Source: Tamarix chinensis (Eukaryota; Streptophyta; Magnoliopsida; Caryophyllales; Tamaricaceae). Taken from it: DNA of 64,000 nt. Below, one piece after another: positions 1 through 12,402 of this stretch. Within the stretch, counting starts at the first letter, position 1; the number at the start of each line of letters is the position of its first letter. The notes beneath the pieces were generated by a model. The model was not told the DNA's origin, did not search any database, and was given only the letters and a program-made list of their open reading frames with translations. A program made the translations under genes and the position numbers. The stretch spans positions 55,413,201-55,477,200 of the forward strand of contig CM060181.1 in the NCBI GenBank assembly GCA_030549775.1, given 5' to 3'.

Positions 1-1010
1 GTGGAAAACATTGCCTAAGTTGTATTCCATCTTGTTTTAACATAAAAAATTAATTATTTTTTTTTTACAAACCCACTTACTTAGGAATCTCATTAAATAA
101 ATTTTGAATGGGCTTCAGATTCCACTAAATTCTTCACACTTTCTCTTACATTCATAGTAATATGCTCAATACATTTAAGCCCATATTATACCATCAAATT
201 TATTATATAAGCACAACAACTCACATAAAATATTTTCCCATCAAAATAAAGCTTATTCTTAGATGCAAAGTTATCTCTTGCTATCTTGACAACTATATCA
301 TTAGCAGTTGCATTATCAACACTAAGACTATATATTTTATACTTAATTCCTCAATCCATAAAACATCTATACAAGGTTATAAAAATTTTCAAACTAGTAC
401 AAGGAAGGGCTAATTTGGAAAAAAAAATAAAGATATATTTAATCAAAACCTAATCATCATCAATAAAATGTGCATTCACAACTATAAAATATAATTTTTT
501 AGCATAAAACTTTTACAAATCAGTATTAATACTAATGTTTTGTGTACTATCCAAATAATTCTTCATTTTTTTCTCTCAATGATCATAAAAAACAAAATAA
601 TATGATTTTACCATATCACTAGAAACTTTTTTGTAATGAGGAATGAATATTTTGTGTTCATTCATATTGAATAGGTACTCATAGATGAAAACATATTTAG
701 CCCAAGCCTCTCTTCACTTTGTATGATCAAATCTAAAGTATGTAATATAACATAGCCTCAAACAAGTTCATTAAAGACAAATATTGCTAAAGTCTTACCT
801 TACTAAGTGCACAAGTAGACATGTGCCTTTCCAAATGAGAGGTAGTAAGACCAGCAACAATGGAAATCTTGTCATGGCAAGGATTACACTATGTCTTCTT
901 TATTCCATCTTTTAATACAACTTCTTTGAAGTTTTACCATATAACCATCGTTTTCTTTCATTCTTTTTTCTTTATGGCATAATTCTCAACATCTTCATCT
1001 TCATCTTCAC
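1..1010 (-). pseudogene. hAT-superfamily transposase relic (BED zinc finger plus catalytic region), runs off the left edge
   Basis: Read on the minus strand. About 945-801 encodes a BED-type finger: FKEVVLKDGIKKT, then CNPC, then SHLERHMSTC (the C..C..H..C/H pattern). Further on come YLDSTQNISINTDL (first catalytic Asp region, about 560-510), VVNAHFIDDD (about 470), VDNATAND (about 330), FYVSCCAYIINL (about 220) and KTRWNTT (about 30-10). This is the usual order in plant Ac-like hAT transposases, which cut and paste DNA in the nucleus. Stops replace Trp or Gln at several points, and frameshifts join the blocks. The finger ends at a GTAAG that could be an old splice donor. The C-terminal dimerisation domain would lie outside the window. 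The gene is dead; the family call is firm. Confidence 0.85.
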
Positions 1011-2404
1011 CACTACAAAATATAATACCTTGTTTCCTTTCCTCATTACATGACTCTTTTTCTTAAACTTTAGCAACAATGTTATTAGCTTCTTCTATAT
1101 TTTTACATGTAGTAGAAGGTATTAAATGTGTTTATATTCATCTTTGTTTAGAAGAAAAAAATATTAATATATTAATTGTGACATAGTCACAATTTATATA
1201 TGAATATCAAAAAAGAAAACAAAGAAACTTGGTAATAGGAGCAATAAAATCACCTATAAGACTAATAATGTAATGAAATAATCTAATTTTGTAAGCTATA
1301 CATATAGTTGAAGCAATTTAATCCAAAATTTTAATAATAGATAAAAAATAAATCTATATTAAAAGAATTAAATTTTGATTTTATTACACACAATAACAAA
1401 ACAAATAATAGTATTCAAAAAATAAGAAGTATCTACAAAGAAAATTTCAATCTTCTAATTTTGTTTTATTAAAATAAAAAAAAGTGTGATGAAAAAGAAT
1501 AATTATAAATAAAAACATCAAAAACCTAATAGTGTAATAAAAGAATATAAAAAATAAGGTGTTGTTCATACAAGCTACTACCAAATTTTTTATTGACTTC
1601 AATTATTCAACAACCAATATATGTAAAGTTTTTAAACCTAATACCAAATCAAATCAATACTATTTAGATAAGATTTTATAAGTAATTAAAGCATCAAATG
1701 TTGATTATATTAATATAAAATTGAAGTTGTGGAACTTCCATGCTGAAACAATAAATTATGGCTACATAAGATGTCTAACCATTAGTATACAAATCCTTTA
1801 TTTCAATACACTATGGACATTGATAAAAGTCTAGAATGACCAACATCAACACTCAAAAGTTTTGAATAACAAATTACTAAACTTTCTATTAAATAAAAAA
1901 AAGTTTTATTTCAATATTGAGTAATGTAAGATCACAAAACAAAATAAGGCCCCTCATGGAAAATCCAAAATGAATTTAAGAAATAGAGAAAAGAGATGGA
2001 AACACATCTCTAATAATTACAATCAAAGAACCACTCCTTGATGTTCTAGGGAAGTAGCATAGTTTACATACTTTAAATTTTTAAGATTAAAACTTTAGGT
2101 CATCCATATTTAGTCAAATAATTTGATGGTGACATTCTTTGGATTTTTTAAGCCAAATACTTGACCGTTTTTAACAAATCCATTCAATATCATCGTTAGG
2201 ATTTAGAAAGAAATAAAAAAGAATCATAATTTCCCACTTTAGAAATTATTTATAGGATATTTCATTATAATTTAAAGAAAGGATTTGCAATTCTTACCAT
2301 TAGTCCATCATGAGTACCAATAGAATTAATTCTTTATCCCCAATTCCCACTATATTAAGAGTCCTCTACTAAATTTTATTCCTAAAGTAGTAACACTATT
2401 TAAG
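1011..2404. other. AT-rich stretch with no recognised gene
   Basis: About 1.4 kb of AT-rich sequence with only short, low-complexity frames. It may hold the 5' part of the hAT relic or an old LTR, but I find no convincing protein or terminal signal. Confidence 0.5.
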
Positions 2405-2474
2405 AAGAGGAAGAGAAAGAGGAAGGAAGGAAGGAAGAGAGGGAGGAGGGAAGGAGGGAAGGAAGGAAGGAAGC
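2405..2474. repeat. (GGAA)n purine microsatellite
   Basis: Imperfect GGAA/GGGA tetranucleotide tract on the plus strand. It starts a purine-rich stretch that resembles the purine blocks seen in the long LTRs further right. Confidence 0.8.
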
Positions 2475-2985
2475 CTACAGAATAGGGCATAGATGAAGGA
2501 AGATAAAGAAAGGAATATAGGAGATTGGGTGGTGATGGATGGTTTACACTAAAAATGGAGGGGAGTAGCGGAGTGCATATGCAATTAATTGACGAATTTT
2601 ACATAAAGAGGGTGTGGTGTGGGTATACAACAAGGGAAAGCATATAAATGTAGGGTTATACGCATTGTTTGGGTTCTAAGGAAAAACAAAGGCATTTATA
2701 GGGGTAAGTGGAGAGAAGGAAAAGGAGGAGTGTCCATGCATGAACGATTGCATGGCTTAAAAAAGAAAGAAGTAGGTTGGTTAATGAAGACATGTGATAA
2801 GGGAAAATAAGAAGAAATTTATGGTTATGATTAAAATTGGGTTTAAATTAATGGCTAAGAAGTTAGAGTAAGATAAAATAATTAGGGTAATTTTTTAAAG
2901 AATTTATCTAGGTTATGGATTAAGGATTGATAAAAGTATTTAAGTCAAAGTTATAAGGTTCGGTGCTGAATACCTAAAATTTTAA
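2475..2985 (-). mobile_element. Possible 5' end of a minus-oriented long LTR
   Basis: A purine-rich stretch is followed by GGGTTTAAATTAATGG and GGTTATGGATTAAGG type sequence. This resembles the purine-to-AT transition at the right ends of LTR K (about 40600-40700) and LTR H (about 61850-62000). No terminal TG or target duplication was found, so this rests on similarity by eye. The short open frame at 2619-2810 has no recognisable product. Confidence 0.3.
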
Positions 2986-2989
2986 TGTG

Positions 2990-4004
2990 TTGCACCTTTC
3001 GTATTTGATGATATTCTAGCTAGTGAATCTAGTGATACCCTTTTTAAAAGGATCAGACATGTTGTTCTTGAGAATAAGGTTAAAGGATTCTTGATCATGA
3101 AGATAGAAGTATAAGATATAAGGGTAGGTGGTGTGTAACTGAAGGATGTGATGAGCGAAAGAGAAATATATTTGATAAGGTGTATTATACTCCTTATTCC
3201 ATCCATCTTAGAAGGGCTAAGTTATAGAAGGAATTTAAAAAGGTATATCGATAGCCCCATATAAAATGGGAGGTAACATAATTTGTAGCTAGATGCTTGA
3301 CATGTCAAAATGTCAAGATCAAGCATAAGAGACCAATAGGGTTAGTTCAACCGCTAGATGTTTCAAAACAAAAATAGGATAATATATCTAAGAATTTTTT
3401 TTGTTGATTTGCTAAGGACTTGTAGTGGTTCTGAGTCCATATATGCTATGGTTGATCATTTGACTATGTCGATATTGTTTTTACTAATGAAGTTGACTTG
3501 GAGCATTAAGTAGATGGTTAATGATTATAAAAAGCACTTGGTTATATTACATAGAGTGCCTAGAGACATTATATCTAATTGGGACTCCAAGTTCCTATCA
3601 CACTTTTGGTAGAAGTTATAGGCCACCTTTGTGAACCAATGGAAGATTAGTACTAACTTTCACCCAACTACAAATGATCAAATATAGAGGACCATTTAGA
3701 CCTCAGAAGATATGTTTTAGGTTTACATGATGGACTTTGGAGGCTATTGAGATAATCATCTACACTTGATCATATTCTCATTTAACATTATTTATTATAT
3801 GAGTATCAAGATGGCACCTTTTGAGCCTAGTATGGAAGGAAGTGACATATTTCCTTGTGTTAGAGTGATATTAATGAAGCGATTATGTTTGGACTAGACG
3901 TGATTGAGAAGAATATTATGTTTTTGGGGATTATAAATTATAACATGGACTTATGGTGGACTATTCTTTCATTGGTCCTTATGAAACCTAAATTTTATAG
4001 CTTC
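2990..4004 (+). pseudogene. Ty3/gypsy integrase relic
   Basis: Plus-strand translation, with frameshifts, gives the HHCC zinc-binding end (CLTCQNVKIKHKRPIGL, about 3300-3350), then HRVPRDIISNWDSKFLSHFW (about 3550-3610), FHPTTNDQ (about 3660-3680), the EDMF region, and KMAPFEP (about 3810-3830). It ends at SFIGPYE (about 3965-3990). This order is the Ty3/gypsy integrase core and its C-terminal GPYEIL stretch. The chromodomain expected next is absent, because LTR J begins immediately after. Stops replace Trp and Gln at several sites. Either J is this element's own 3' LTR after a deletion, or J inserted here. Confidence 0.85.
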
Positions 4005-5399
4005 TATAATACCCATCCCAAAATCCTTCAAATTATATTTAGAATTATGTTGATATAAAAGAAATGAGTTTTGGTTTTAAAATAGGCTTGAAATTATAAT
4101 AAAAGTGTGGATTCAAGCATACCAATCAACTTTACATAACGAATCGATTGGTGCACTAAAGAAATTTATATTCTTATCTTCGACAAACTTTTCGATTGGT
4201 TTGCCCAAAGTGATCGAGTGGTTTGCTTGCAATTTTTGATCTATTTCTAATTTTGATTTATGTTTCTCTCTAAAGATCATAAAAACTTCTTATTTGAGTT
4301 TAATTATGCTAATAATCATGTGTTTAGTGCTCTGGAATTATTTTCACATTAATTAGATCATTAAATCATTTTAATTAGCAAATTTTTTCCAAAAAACACT
4401 TTAGGAGGTAAGCCTCTCCTTTTTCTTCTCCCTTACCTCTCCCCTTCTTTTCTAGCAAAAGGGGATGCGATCTTGGCTTTATCCAACCTTACTTGAATAA
4501 CCATCCCACTACCATTCCAATCTCTAGTTGTACTTAACCCTCCACCACTCCATCAAGTCAACCTCACTAGTCTCATCCCCCTTTTCCCTAATAATGTCAA
4601 CCAACTTGCTCTAATACTACTTCTCATTTACCAATCCATTATCATTCCTCAATTGTGTTATTTCTATCTTCTCCCTTCTCCTTATAGAAATTTTACTAAG
4701 TATTAAGCACCCTTCCATTTTCTCCTCCTTTTCATTCTATTGAGAAAAATAGAGTTCTCTCTATCTTTCATTTTTTATCTTATAAGCATTGTGTTCCTTT
4801 ATATTCTTCTAATATCAATTTTATTTCTCTCTTTCTTTCTTTAAGTAAGTAAGAACTAAGGCTAAGAAAAGTTGGAGATTTTAGCTTTTCTTTTGACACC
4901 TTATTTTATTTTAAGTTAAAGGTGGTGTTTTGTTCTTATTTTATTAGTTTTTAATGAATTTTTGGAAGATTATTTTAATTATTTTTTCTTTTATTCTCTT
5001 AGAAATTGAAGTTATGGTAGATTGGCTATCCAGTAGGAGTTTTGTGCTTGAAGAATTACTTCAAGTTAAGGCATTATTATCTTTAACATAATTAGATTTT
5101 TGTGATATTTTGGGGTTCCATATGTTAGTGCTTATATGAGTATGATCTAATTATGTTCCATGTTATGATCATGTGGTATAATTATCCTCAAGTAAGTATT
5201 ATTGAGATTCTTTGATTTTAAGCATAAAATGGGTTGTTTGAGCATGGTTTGTTTAATTGTGTATATTACCATTTATCAATATGGTTCTATTTGTGAAGCA
5301 TGTATTTTTATGAGTGTTTTGACATAGAATCATGCTAGGATTAAATATGGTAAAGTGTTGTAAAACTTAGTGTGTGTTTCACAAGTCTAAGTTGTGTTT

Positions 5400-5890
5400 T
5401 AACCATACTAGTTTATTGGTTCCTCGAACCCATCAACTGGTGTTGCAAGCAGTCGAATGGTATAGAGTTTTAGATTAGTTAGTTGCAAGATCACTTGATT
5501 GGTTTAGTTAAAAATTTGATTGGTTTCGATGAATAGTTTATTGACTGGTTAAACCCATCAATTAGTGCTCCTACAGACATAAGTGGTTTGGTATCTATTT
5601 AGGCCCATTGACCAATTGGACCAAACTAGTCGACTGGTTACAATGACCAATCAATGAGTTGGTTAAACCATTTATTATTTTTTATAGGCCAAAATGGGTT
5701 GGTATCAACTTAGATCCATCGATTGATTGGACCAAACTAGTCAATTGGGTCACATGAATAGTTGATTAGTGAGGCTAACCAGTTAACTAGTGCTCTAGTG
5801 TTGTTTTGGTCTAGGTCTGGTATGACTAGACCAGTCAACTGGTTTGAAGGACTAATTAACTTATCCAACTGGAAGCCGATTGGGTTGTTA
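5400..5890. repeat. Degenerate minisatellite based on AACCAGTCGACTGGTT
   Basis: Many diverged copies of a unit containing (A)GTCGACTGGTT or its variants, often with the reverse complement nearby, so single units approach a small palindrome. A shorter patch of related units is at 4120-4245. The array lies inside LTR J, in the position where other long LTRs carry their own minisatellites. Confidence 0.6.
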
Positions 5891-6459
5891 TAAATTTTTG
5901 TGTTTCTCTCAGACCTTTTTTGTTGATACTTCCATGTATTTATAATATTTTAATTATGATTTCAACTATGATTAGCCTAATTTAATATGAATCACCATGA
6001 TGGTATTTCAGCCTTGATTTTTGGTTAAGTTTGGTTTTATCTCTAAACACCCAATTGGTGGCTTTTATGCCTTATGGATGAGTTTGGTGTCATCTCTAAA
6101 CACTCAAATGGTGGCTTAAATACCTTATGATGTGTTGGGTGTTATCACTTAGAAACACCCAATTTGGTTAACTAATAGATTTTAATTATGTTTGGTATTA
6201 TCCCTTGGAAGCACCCAATTTGGTTATGTGTGAACTTTGTTGTGATTTTATGATATCACTTATGCATAAATTAATTAGTTAAGATTTTATTCAAACCTTT
6301 TTCTTTGGCCCTTAGGGCAGCCAGCGGGAGTTAGTGGGTGGGTCGCCCTTGGTTATATATCTTTCACTCGGTACCTATTTCCTTCTCTACCAGGTTGTGA
6401 TTTATAAGGGGTATGCTCATATCTTTGAGGTATAAGATTATAATGTGGCAGGTCAGCAT

Positions 6460-6720
6460 GGCATTGATGTCTAGTGTAGGTGGGTGAGGTATCCTAGTAC
6501 AAGCCCGCTAGAACTTCGTATTGTCCATTGTGTAAGCGGGTGCCATATCCTAACTTTTTAGCCATTGTGGTGGAGACATTCAAGGTATGATGGGTGAGGT
6601 ATCCTAGTACAAGACCCCTTAGTGTACTTTGACCACGTGTGGTGGGTATGGTATCCCCAAAGAAATCCCCTTCGATGTATCCTGGCCTTGTGTGATGGGT
6701 GTGGTATCCCATTGTGTTTA
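6460..6720. repeat. Tandem units with GTGGGTGAGGTATCCTAGTAC
   Basis: Four to five diverged units of roughly 50-60 bp share GTGGGTR(A/T)GGTATCC followed by a variable tail. They sit where LTRs D, F and H carry their CACTATTAT/CCGGTGG cluster, so this may be the J version of that module. The frames at 6494-6712 (minus) and 6622-6948 (plus) are translations of this repeat. Confidence 0.55.
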
Positions 6721-7475
6721 TCTTGTGCTACCATAACTTTTGTTCATAGTGGTAAACTGGGTGTCGTCGAATGCACTATCTTACTAACAAAAACTTGTGT
6801 GGTCACTAAAGGAAAAATTCTAATATGGTTTACATTTTATACATCGCATGTATTAATATATTGCTATACTTCCATTATTTCTATGCAAGCATGTCATGTT
6901 ATACTTGATTTATTTCGTTATATTATCACCATGTTGTTAACAGTATGAGCCTTTTATGTTTTAGGTAGTATGTTTTACTAGTATTTTATTGTACTAATAC
7001 TATACTTGTGTGGTCACTATGATGATCTAGCTTCTAGTCCGGGGAGAATATAATGATTTACACGTTTACGACTATCAATTAGAGTATGCTAAGGGTATTG
7101 ACGCGAGTCATTAGTGGACAATTACTTCGGGTTCAAGGTTTATAATTGTGCCTAAGAGTTTAGCTAACCACTTATTAGTATTTTTCCCACTGCGTTGGAA
7201 TGTTTTTGTATTTTTGGTTATTTAAACCCTTGGCTCGGATTCTTGTATTCTATCTATGATATTATTCTAGTCTTTATTATATTGTATTGTTATATTATTA
7301 TTATAATCATATATTATTTTGTTCCTTCTTCTATTTTGCCTTGCATTAGGCATGGGTTAGTTGATGATCATACCTCTCTCATGGTTGTTGTGGCGGTAAA
7401 ATTCTTTTTTTTTTCAATCACTTCCTCATTATCTTAAAAACTAAAGTTTCTAGTCCAAAAATTGGGAATGTTACA

Positions 7476-9059
7476 AACTTTCCCTATTTTCCAATTCATC
7501 CCTTTTATGAATTTTAGTTAGTGTTGGACAAGGTGTGGTATTGTTTTGTAAACTCTAACTCTTGCTACCTTTATGCTAAATATTTTGCACACTATGTTTC
7601 TTGTGTTTTGTTTAGTTGGATACATAGCCTTGTATCTAACATAGGATAGACAATGGATCCTATGTTAGATGTGGTAGTAATACCTCATTTTTCCTCGGGA
7701 GCATTTTTTTATTTCCACTTCCGTAAATATTTTAAAATAAAAAATTGTAGTGATATATGAAGGTATTACAATTAGTCACTGGCTTTGTTTCTTAATTTAC
7801 GTGTATGAAACTAAAATAACACTCAATATGAATTGAATACACTATTATATTTACACATTTATGGAAATTGTTTAATGTGGTGTTAAAAAATGTTAGATAA
7901 AAACATTAACCAAGTTTTTTTTATAATGAAAACTACAACTAAATCTCATGAAAATGATAATTCCTTTTTTACCAAAATTAATTGCTTAAATTTTCATTTT
8001 ACACAAAAATTAAATTCCATTAAAAAATTATTTCTAAAAATGAAAATTTGAAAATGTTATTTTTGGGCAAAGAAATTATCTTAGGCTTGATTATAAAATT
8101 TTAATCAAGATTTAAGAAATGATGAATTTATAGTCTAAAAATGTTTCAAAAATATTACATTTGGGTTATTTTTTTTAATTGAATACATATATAACTAGAA
8201 ATTAGTATTTAAAAAATAATATAAATGAAAGTACACTAACCTCCATAATTAAATAATTAAATTGAGATTGGCCTTCCACTAATTGGAAGGATGTTGATTT
8301 TCAAACAATGCATCAAAGGAAATTATCCTATCTTTGAGGTCATATAGAGAAAAAGATCTAGAAATTTAGGGATCTAGGAAGGAGATAGAAAATAGGAATT
8401 TTCAAACATCAACTATTATAAATAATTAAAATTTGTGTATGGTAAAAATTATATAAATACTTGTTTTAAGTTTCAAAATTTCAAAAGTGAAGCCCGTGTA
8501 ATTTTATTTTGGTTTTTAGTGGGACTCTTCTTTTTTTGCAAAGAAAAAGGATGAGAATAATATATTAGTGGAGTATTTACCCAGATGGGTAGATATATTA
8601 TGAAATTAGGAACTACTTGGACATGTTTACTAAGAAAATCACAAATTTTCCATTCTTTTGCATGCTAATAAACCTAGGAACTGAAAGGATATCTTTGGTA
8701 GCATATATTTTTATACCATAAAAAGAGTTTGCTTAAAAGTACTAATAGATAAAAGAATTTATGCATTAGCAAAAAGGTTTACTATTACAACTATCATGTA
8801 TAATCAAATCTCCAATACATTAAGATGATGATCCATCAAAAATTACATGATAAATTAGAAGCTCCAAAAGTTCTAGTCACATTATCAGCATGGAGATATA
8901 ATAAACCACAACTTTGATTAGAGAACGACTTTGCTCATGTCATTAATTCCCATAAATTTCTAGTAGACGATGATACTATCATAATACTCTAAAATTTATT
9001 AATGAAATATTTTTCTTTAGTAGAAGCATAATAATAACATTATTAGGTGTGATCATCAT
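7476..9059. other. AT-rich spacer without recognised genes
   Basis: No protein family or LTR terminus recognised. Besides the hairpin at 7634-7670, I see only AT-rich sequence. The right part may include the decayed start of LTR K, whose terminus I could not place. Confidence 0.5.
7634..7670. repeat. Perfect 14-bp inverted repeat with 9-nt loop
   Basis: Arms ATCTAACATAGGAT (7634-7647) and ATCCTATGTTAGAT (7657-7670) are exact reverse complements around AGACAATGG. It could be a MITE remnant or a hairpin. A weakly similar CCTAACATAAGATAG lies near 58350. Confidence 0.8.
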
Positions 9060-10477
9060 ATACGACACAAATTTAGCTTACCAAACCTTCCTGATATCGA
9101 ATATAGTGCAAAATAATTAAAACTTAAAACAAGATAAAACCCATTATAGATATGTATAGAAAACCTATCAAGAGATGACTTAAGAGAGGAACTAAAATAG
9201 TTCCATTATAGGTATACTTATAATCCATTTTTTAATTAGGTTGAGTTTAAAGGCCCCACAATTTACAACTGGTGATATGATATCAATAATATACAACCCC
9301 AAAGAAAAATGCTTATGGCCACTATTATTATTTTGTGGTAAAACCCTAGGTCAAATACTCCTGACCACTATTGTTATCTAGTGCAATGGATTGGCAAACC
9401 ATAACTCGTATCTATTATTATCTATTATTATCATCTGGTGAAATGGATAGGTACAACAGTAATAACTCATGTGATATTTCATTTTAAGTGATTAATATCA
9501 TATTCATTGCTATTTATATCAAGATCATCATGCAAACACACATATGGGAATGTAAGGAATAATTATTCAAAGAATGTAAAATACAACCATATAAATATTG
9601 GGACATCCTTTAAGGAAAAAAACCCATATTCTCCTAAGAAACCCGAATTTTACAAGATAAATATAACTTCTTCCATAATAATCATTTTAAAACTAAATTT
9701 AGTACACATCCCTAAAATATTATTATTAATGATATATACAAAAAATTATGGTCTAACTTCAAAAATTTACACATGCCATAATAGCCCAACCTCTAGCATT
9801 ACAATTCACCATCCCTACAAAACCCTAATTTCACAAATTCATCATAAATTCTCCCATAAGACTCACATAACTGCCAAATTTAATATAAATTCTAAAAATA
9901 TAATTGTTAGAATCATATCCAAAAAATAATTTCTACCTTTAATGTTTTACACATGCCTTAATGACCCATTCTCCGAGGTTATTAATCTCAATTTAAGCCA
10001 TTTTCTCATTTTAGTTGACTAAGGTCATTTATATTTACTCCAAATATCTAGCATAATATATTTAGCATATTTTGAAAAAAATTATCACATTAAAATACCA
10101 AATATTCCATATTTAACCCATATTGAACAAATTATCCCTAAGATAGCCAAAACACATATATTTTCATAAAAAAACCTATAAGCCCTAATATGAATGATTT
10201 TTGACAACCAACACATCTTATCATGGAAACACTTAACCAACACACACACACACAATCATAACCCAACTTAGATGGTGATTCATGCCAATTGCTCAACTTA
10301 CAAAACCAGCTAAACTAAATGATACTTATAAAATCATGCTTTCATATATTACTCATTTTTCCTTAATACAACACAACAAATTACACAATGACATTATCAT
10401 CATGACCTAATCCATATAACGATACCAAACATGAGATTTCATATAAAATTTCACATTATAGATTTGGTGTTGCAGGC

Positions 10478-12014
10478 ATGTCAAAATAAACCCTAAACAA
10501 AAACACACAAATAGTAAGTAGTAAGTAGGGGTTAATCCCATGAAAACTTTAATCTAAATCATATATTTCTATTATCACATAAATTCCCCTAGTTATTAAA
10601 TAAGGAAAATTAATAACTAAAAAGAAAAAGAAAAAATGGTAATTAACACAATACCTGATTAACAATAATGGGATAATAGGGGTTAAAGGAAATACTTAGT
10701 ATAAGGATATTAACCGATCAACGAATAAAATGGTTACGAAATATCTCTAATGTTAACCTATAAAGCTTGCATATATCTGCTTCCCTAGCATCCTTTTAAG
10801 CAAATAAACCAATGTTTGCTTATGATTTATTGTATAACCAATTAATAACATAGGATAAGATCTCTAGATTTAATTAAAGTAGCATTAATGATTAGGGAGT
10901 GGCTAACTAGAACTGTAATTAAAGTATGGTCGATTTATGTAATTCTAAAGATTAATAAACATATATTAAATTAATATCTTTCTTTAGAAATTAACCAACC
11001 TATTTACTATATGCAGATTTATACGTTAATACTTATATATTAGCTATATTATCCTAGCATTTAACTAGTAAAAAAATTAAGTAGGTGTCCAATTTAGATT
11101 ATAAAGCTCTAATCTTGGATGGGTGATCATTAAACTCAATTTATTCAACTAAAAATATATATATAAAAATTAAGTCCAATTAGCACCTCATGATTAATTA
11201 TCTCATAACCTTCAATTATCTACCTAGCCTATACTAATCCAGCCTAAAATATTAATAAAACCTAAAATGTAAATTTTAAATGCACAAAAATTATAACTTT
11301 AATATATATAGAGAGAGAAAAAGTAATAAATATTAAATTAAACTAAACAAAATCACAAACTCAACTAATTAAACTAATAACAAAATATGTATTAAAAACA
11401 ATAATAAGTACAAGACAAATAAATGAAATAAAGGAATGAAAGAACTGATGATATTGTAGAACAAAAAATATAATATAATCTCCAATCCTTCAATTAGAGA
11501 AATTAACTAAGTAAATCTAACTAAAGAACCCTAATGGTTTATAAATAATGAAAATGAAGTCAAAGTTACAACATCAATGCCCTTTAATATTCTATTTGAC
11601 CTAATATATATTTGTACGACCTTCTTTCTATATATATATAGAAAGAAGGTCGTACAAATCAACTCCACATTATACGAATAAAATTCTATATTACTAAATA
11701 TAGGGCACTTATATTTTTACCCTAACACTATCTATATGCTCATATTTACTATATGCTCATCATCCTCTCTTCATTTTTTCACATGAATTCTCTTTTTAGG
11801 TCATACATAAAAATACATACATATTTCCATGACTCCAAGCTTGATTTTATATTGTGCATCTTTTCTTTACTTATTAGCCCTAGTTACTTTAATTTATTTT
11901 TTATAAAACTAAGCCAATAAAGAAAACTCAATAAAAAAAGGTTAAATTATCATAATAAATATAGAAAGTTAGGTCAAGATATGCCAAATAATTCAATAGA
12001 ATATGGACCTATCA
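10478..12014 (-). mobile_element. 3' LTR of element B
   Basis: Aligns through most of its length with 38044-39645. Shared landmarks include AAATAGTAAGTAGTAAGTA (10509 and 38096), GCTTATGATTTATTG (about 10818 and 38408), CAAACTCAATTAATTAAACT-type sequence and the GGTCGTACAAATC patch. The sense start TGATAGG is at 12014 (plus-strand CCTATCA). The other end is placed only approximately because the two copies differ there. Confidence 0.75.
11610..11659. repeat. Perfect 50-bp palindrome in the B 3' LTR
   Basis: The left 25 bp (starting ATTTGTACGACC) is the exact reverse complement of the right 25 bp (ending GGTCGTACAAAT), with centre TATATATA and no spacer. The sister LTR has only one arm at about 39190-39220, with a different sequence on the other side. 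Confidence 0.9.
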
Positions 12015-12397
12015 AATACCCCCATGCCTGAACCATTTCTTGCCCTCATGGAACACAACCAATAAAAGTATAAGAAATCCTAATGATCAAGAAACACATA
12101 ATCCAGACTTCCATTAGATAATAAAAGAAAATTAATAATTGACCTACCAAATACACTTGTTTCATTGACAATCAAAAAAATGAAAATTGAGCATACAAAA
12201 AATCATTTTCAAATTCATTTGAGGTTACATACATCACAACCAAGTCACCATCTAATATAACTTTTACATCATCAATGTGAACTAATATGAAGAATTAGGC
12301 TACTAGATTATAACCTTAGGTATATGGAAGCACTCTACTCTCATGTGTTGTAGTTTATATTTACTCTCAAAAAATTTTACCAATGATAATGATCGAC
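12015..12397 (-). mobile_element. 3' end of B internal region with polypurine tract
   Basis: On the minus strand, GAGGGCAAGAAATGG is followed by GGCATGGGGGTATT and then the LTR start TGATAGG. A GAGGxCAAG stretch just before a G-rich polypurine tract is the usual 3' end of Athila-type elements and primes plus-strand DNA synthesis. The segment up to 12397 matches A's own 3' region near 14200-14245 (ATGATCGACAATAG against ATGATCGACCATAG). That match is how the left edge of A was placed. Confidence 0.75.
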
Positions 12398-12402
12398 AAT
12401 AG

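Larger units (their letters stand above)
4005..7475 (+). mobile_element. Long LTR 'J' (about 3.5 kb), plus orientation
   Basis: Begins TATAATACCC and ends GGGAATGTTACA, matching the ends of the other long LTRs here with one TG-to-TA change. The internal order is also shared: AT-rich start, pyrimidine-rich block (about 4405-4850), minisatellite (5400-5890), short repeated units (6000-6230 and 6460-6720), then the end region. The left flank is the integrase relic. No clean 5-bp target duplication is visible (GCTTC against AACTT), so solo LTR and 3' LTR of the integrase-bearing element remain alternatives. Open frames inside it (6494-6948, 7195-7437) show no family motif. Confidence 0.6.

Noticed and set aside
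162..413. Plus-strand open frame of 83 codons
   Set aside because: Antisense to the hAT catalytic blocks, which show the family motifs on the minus strand.
9507..9929. 140-codon plus-strand frame
   Set aside because: Lies in the part of LTR K that aligns with non-coding LTR H; composition is AT-rich and no motif is present.
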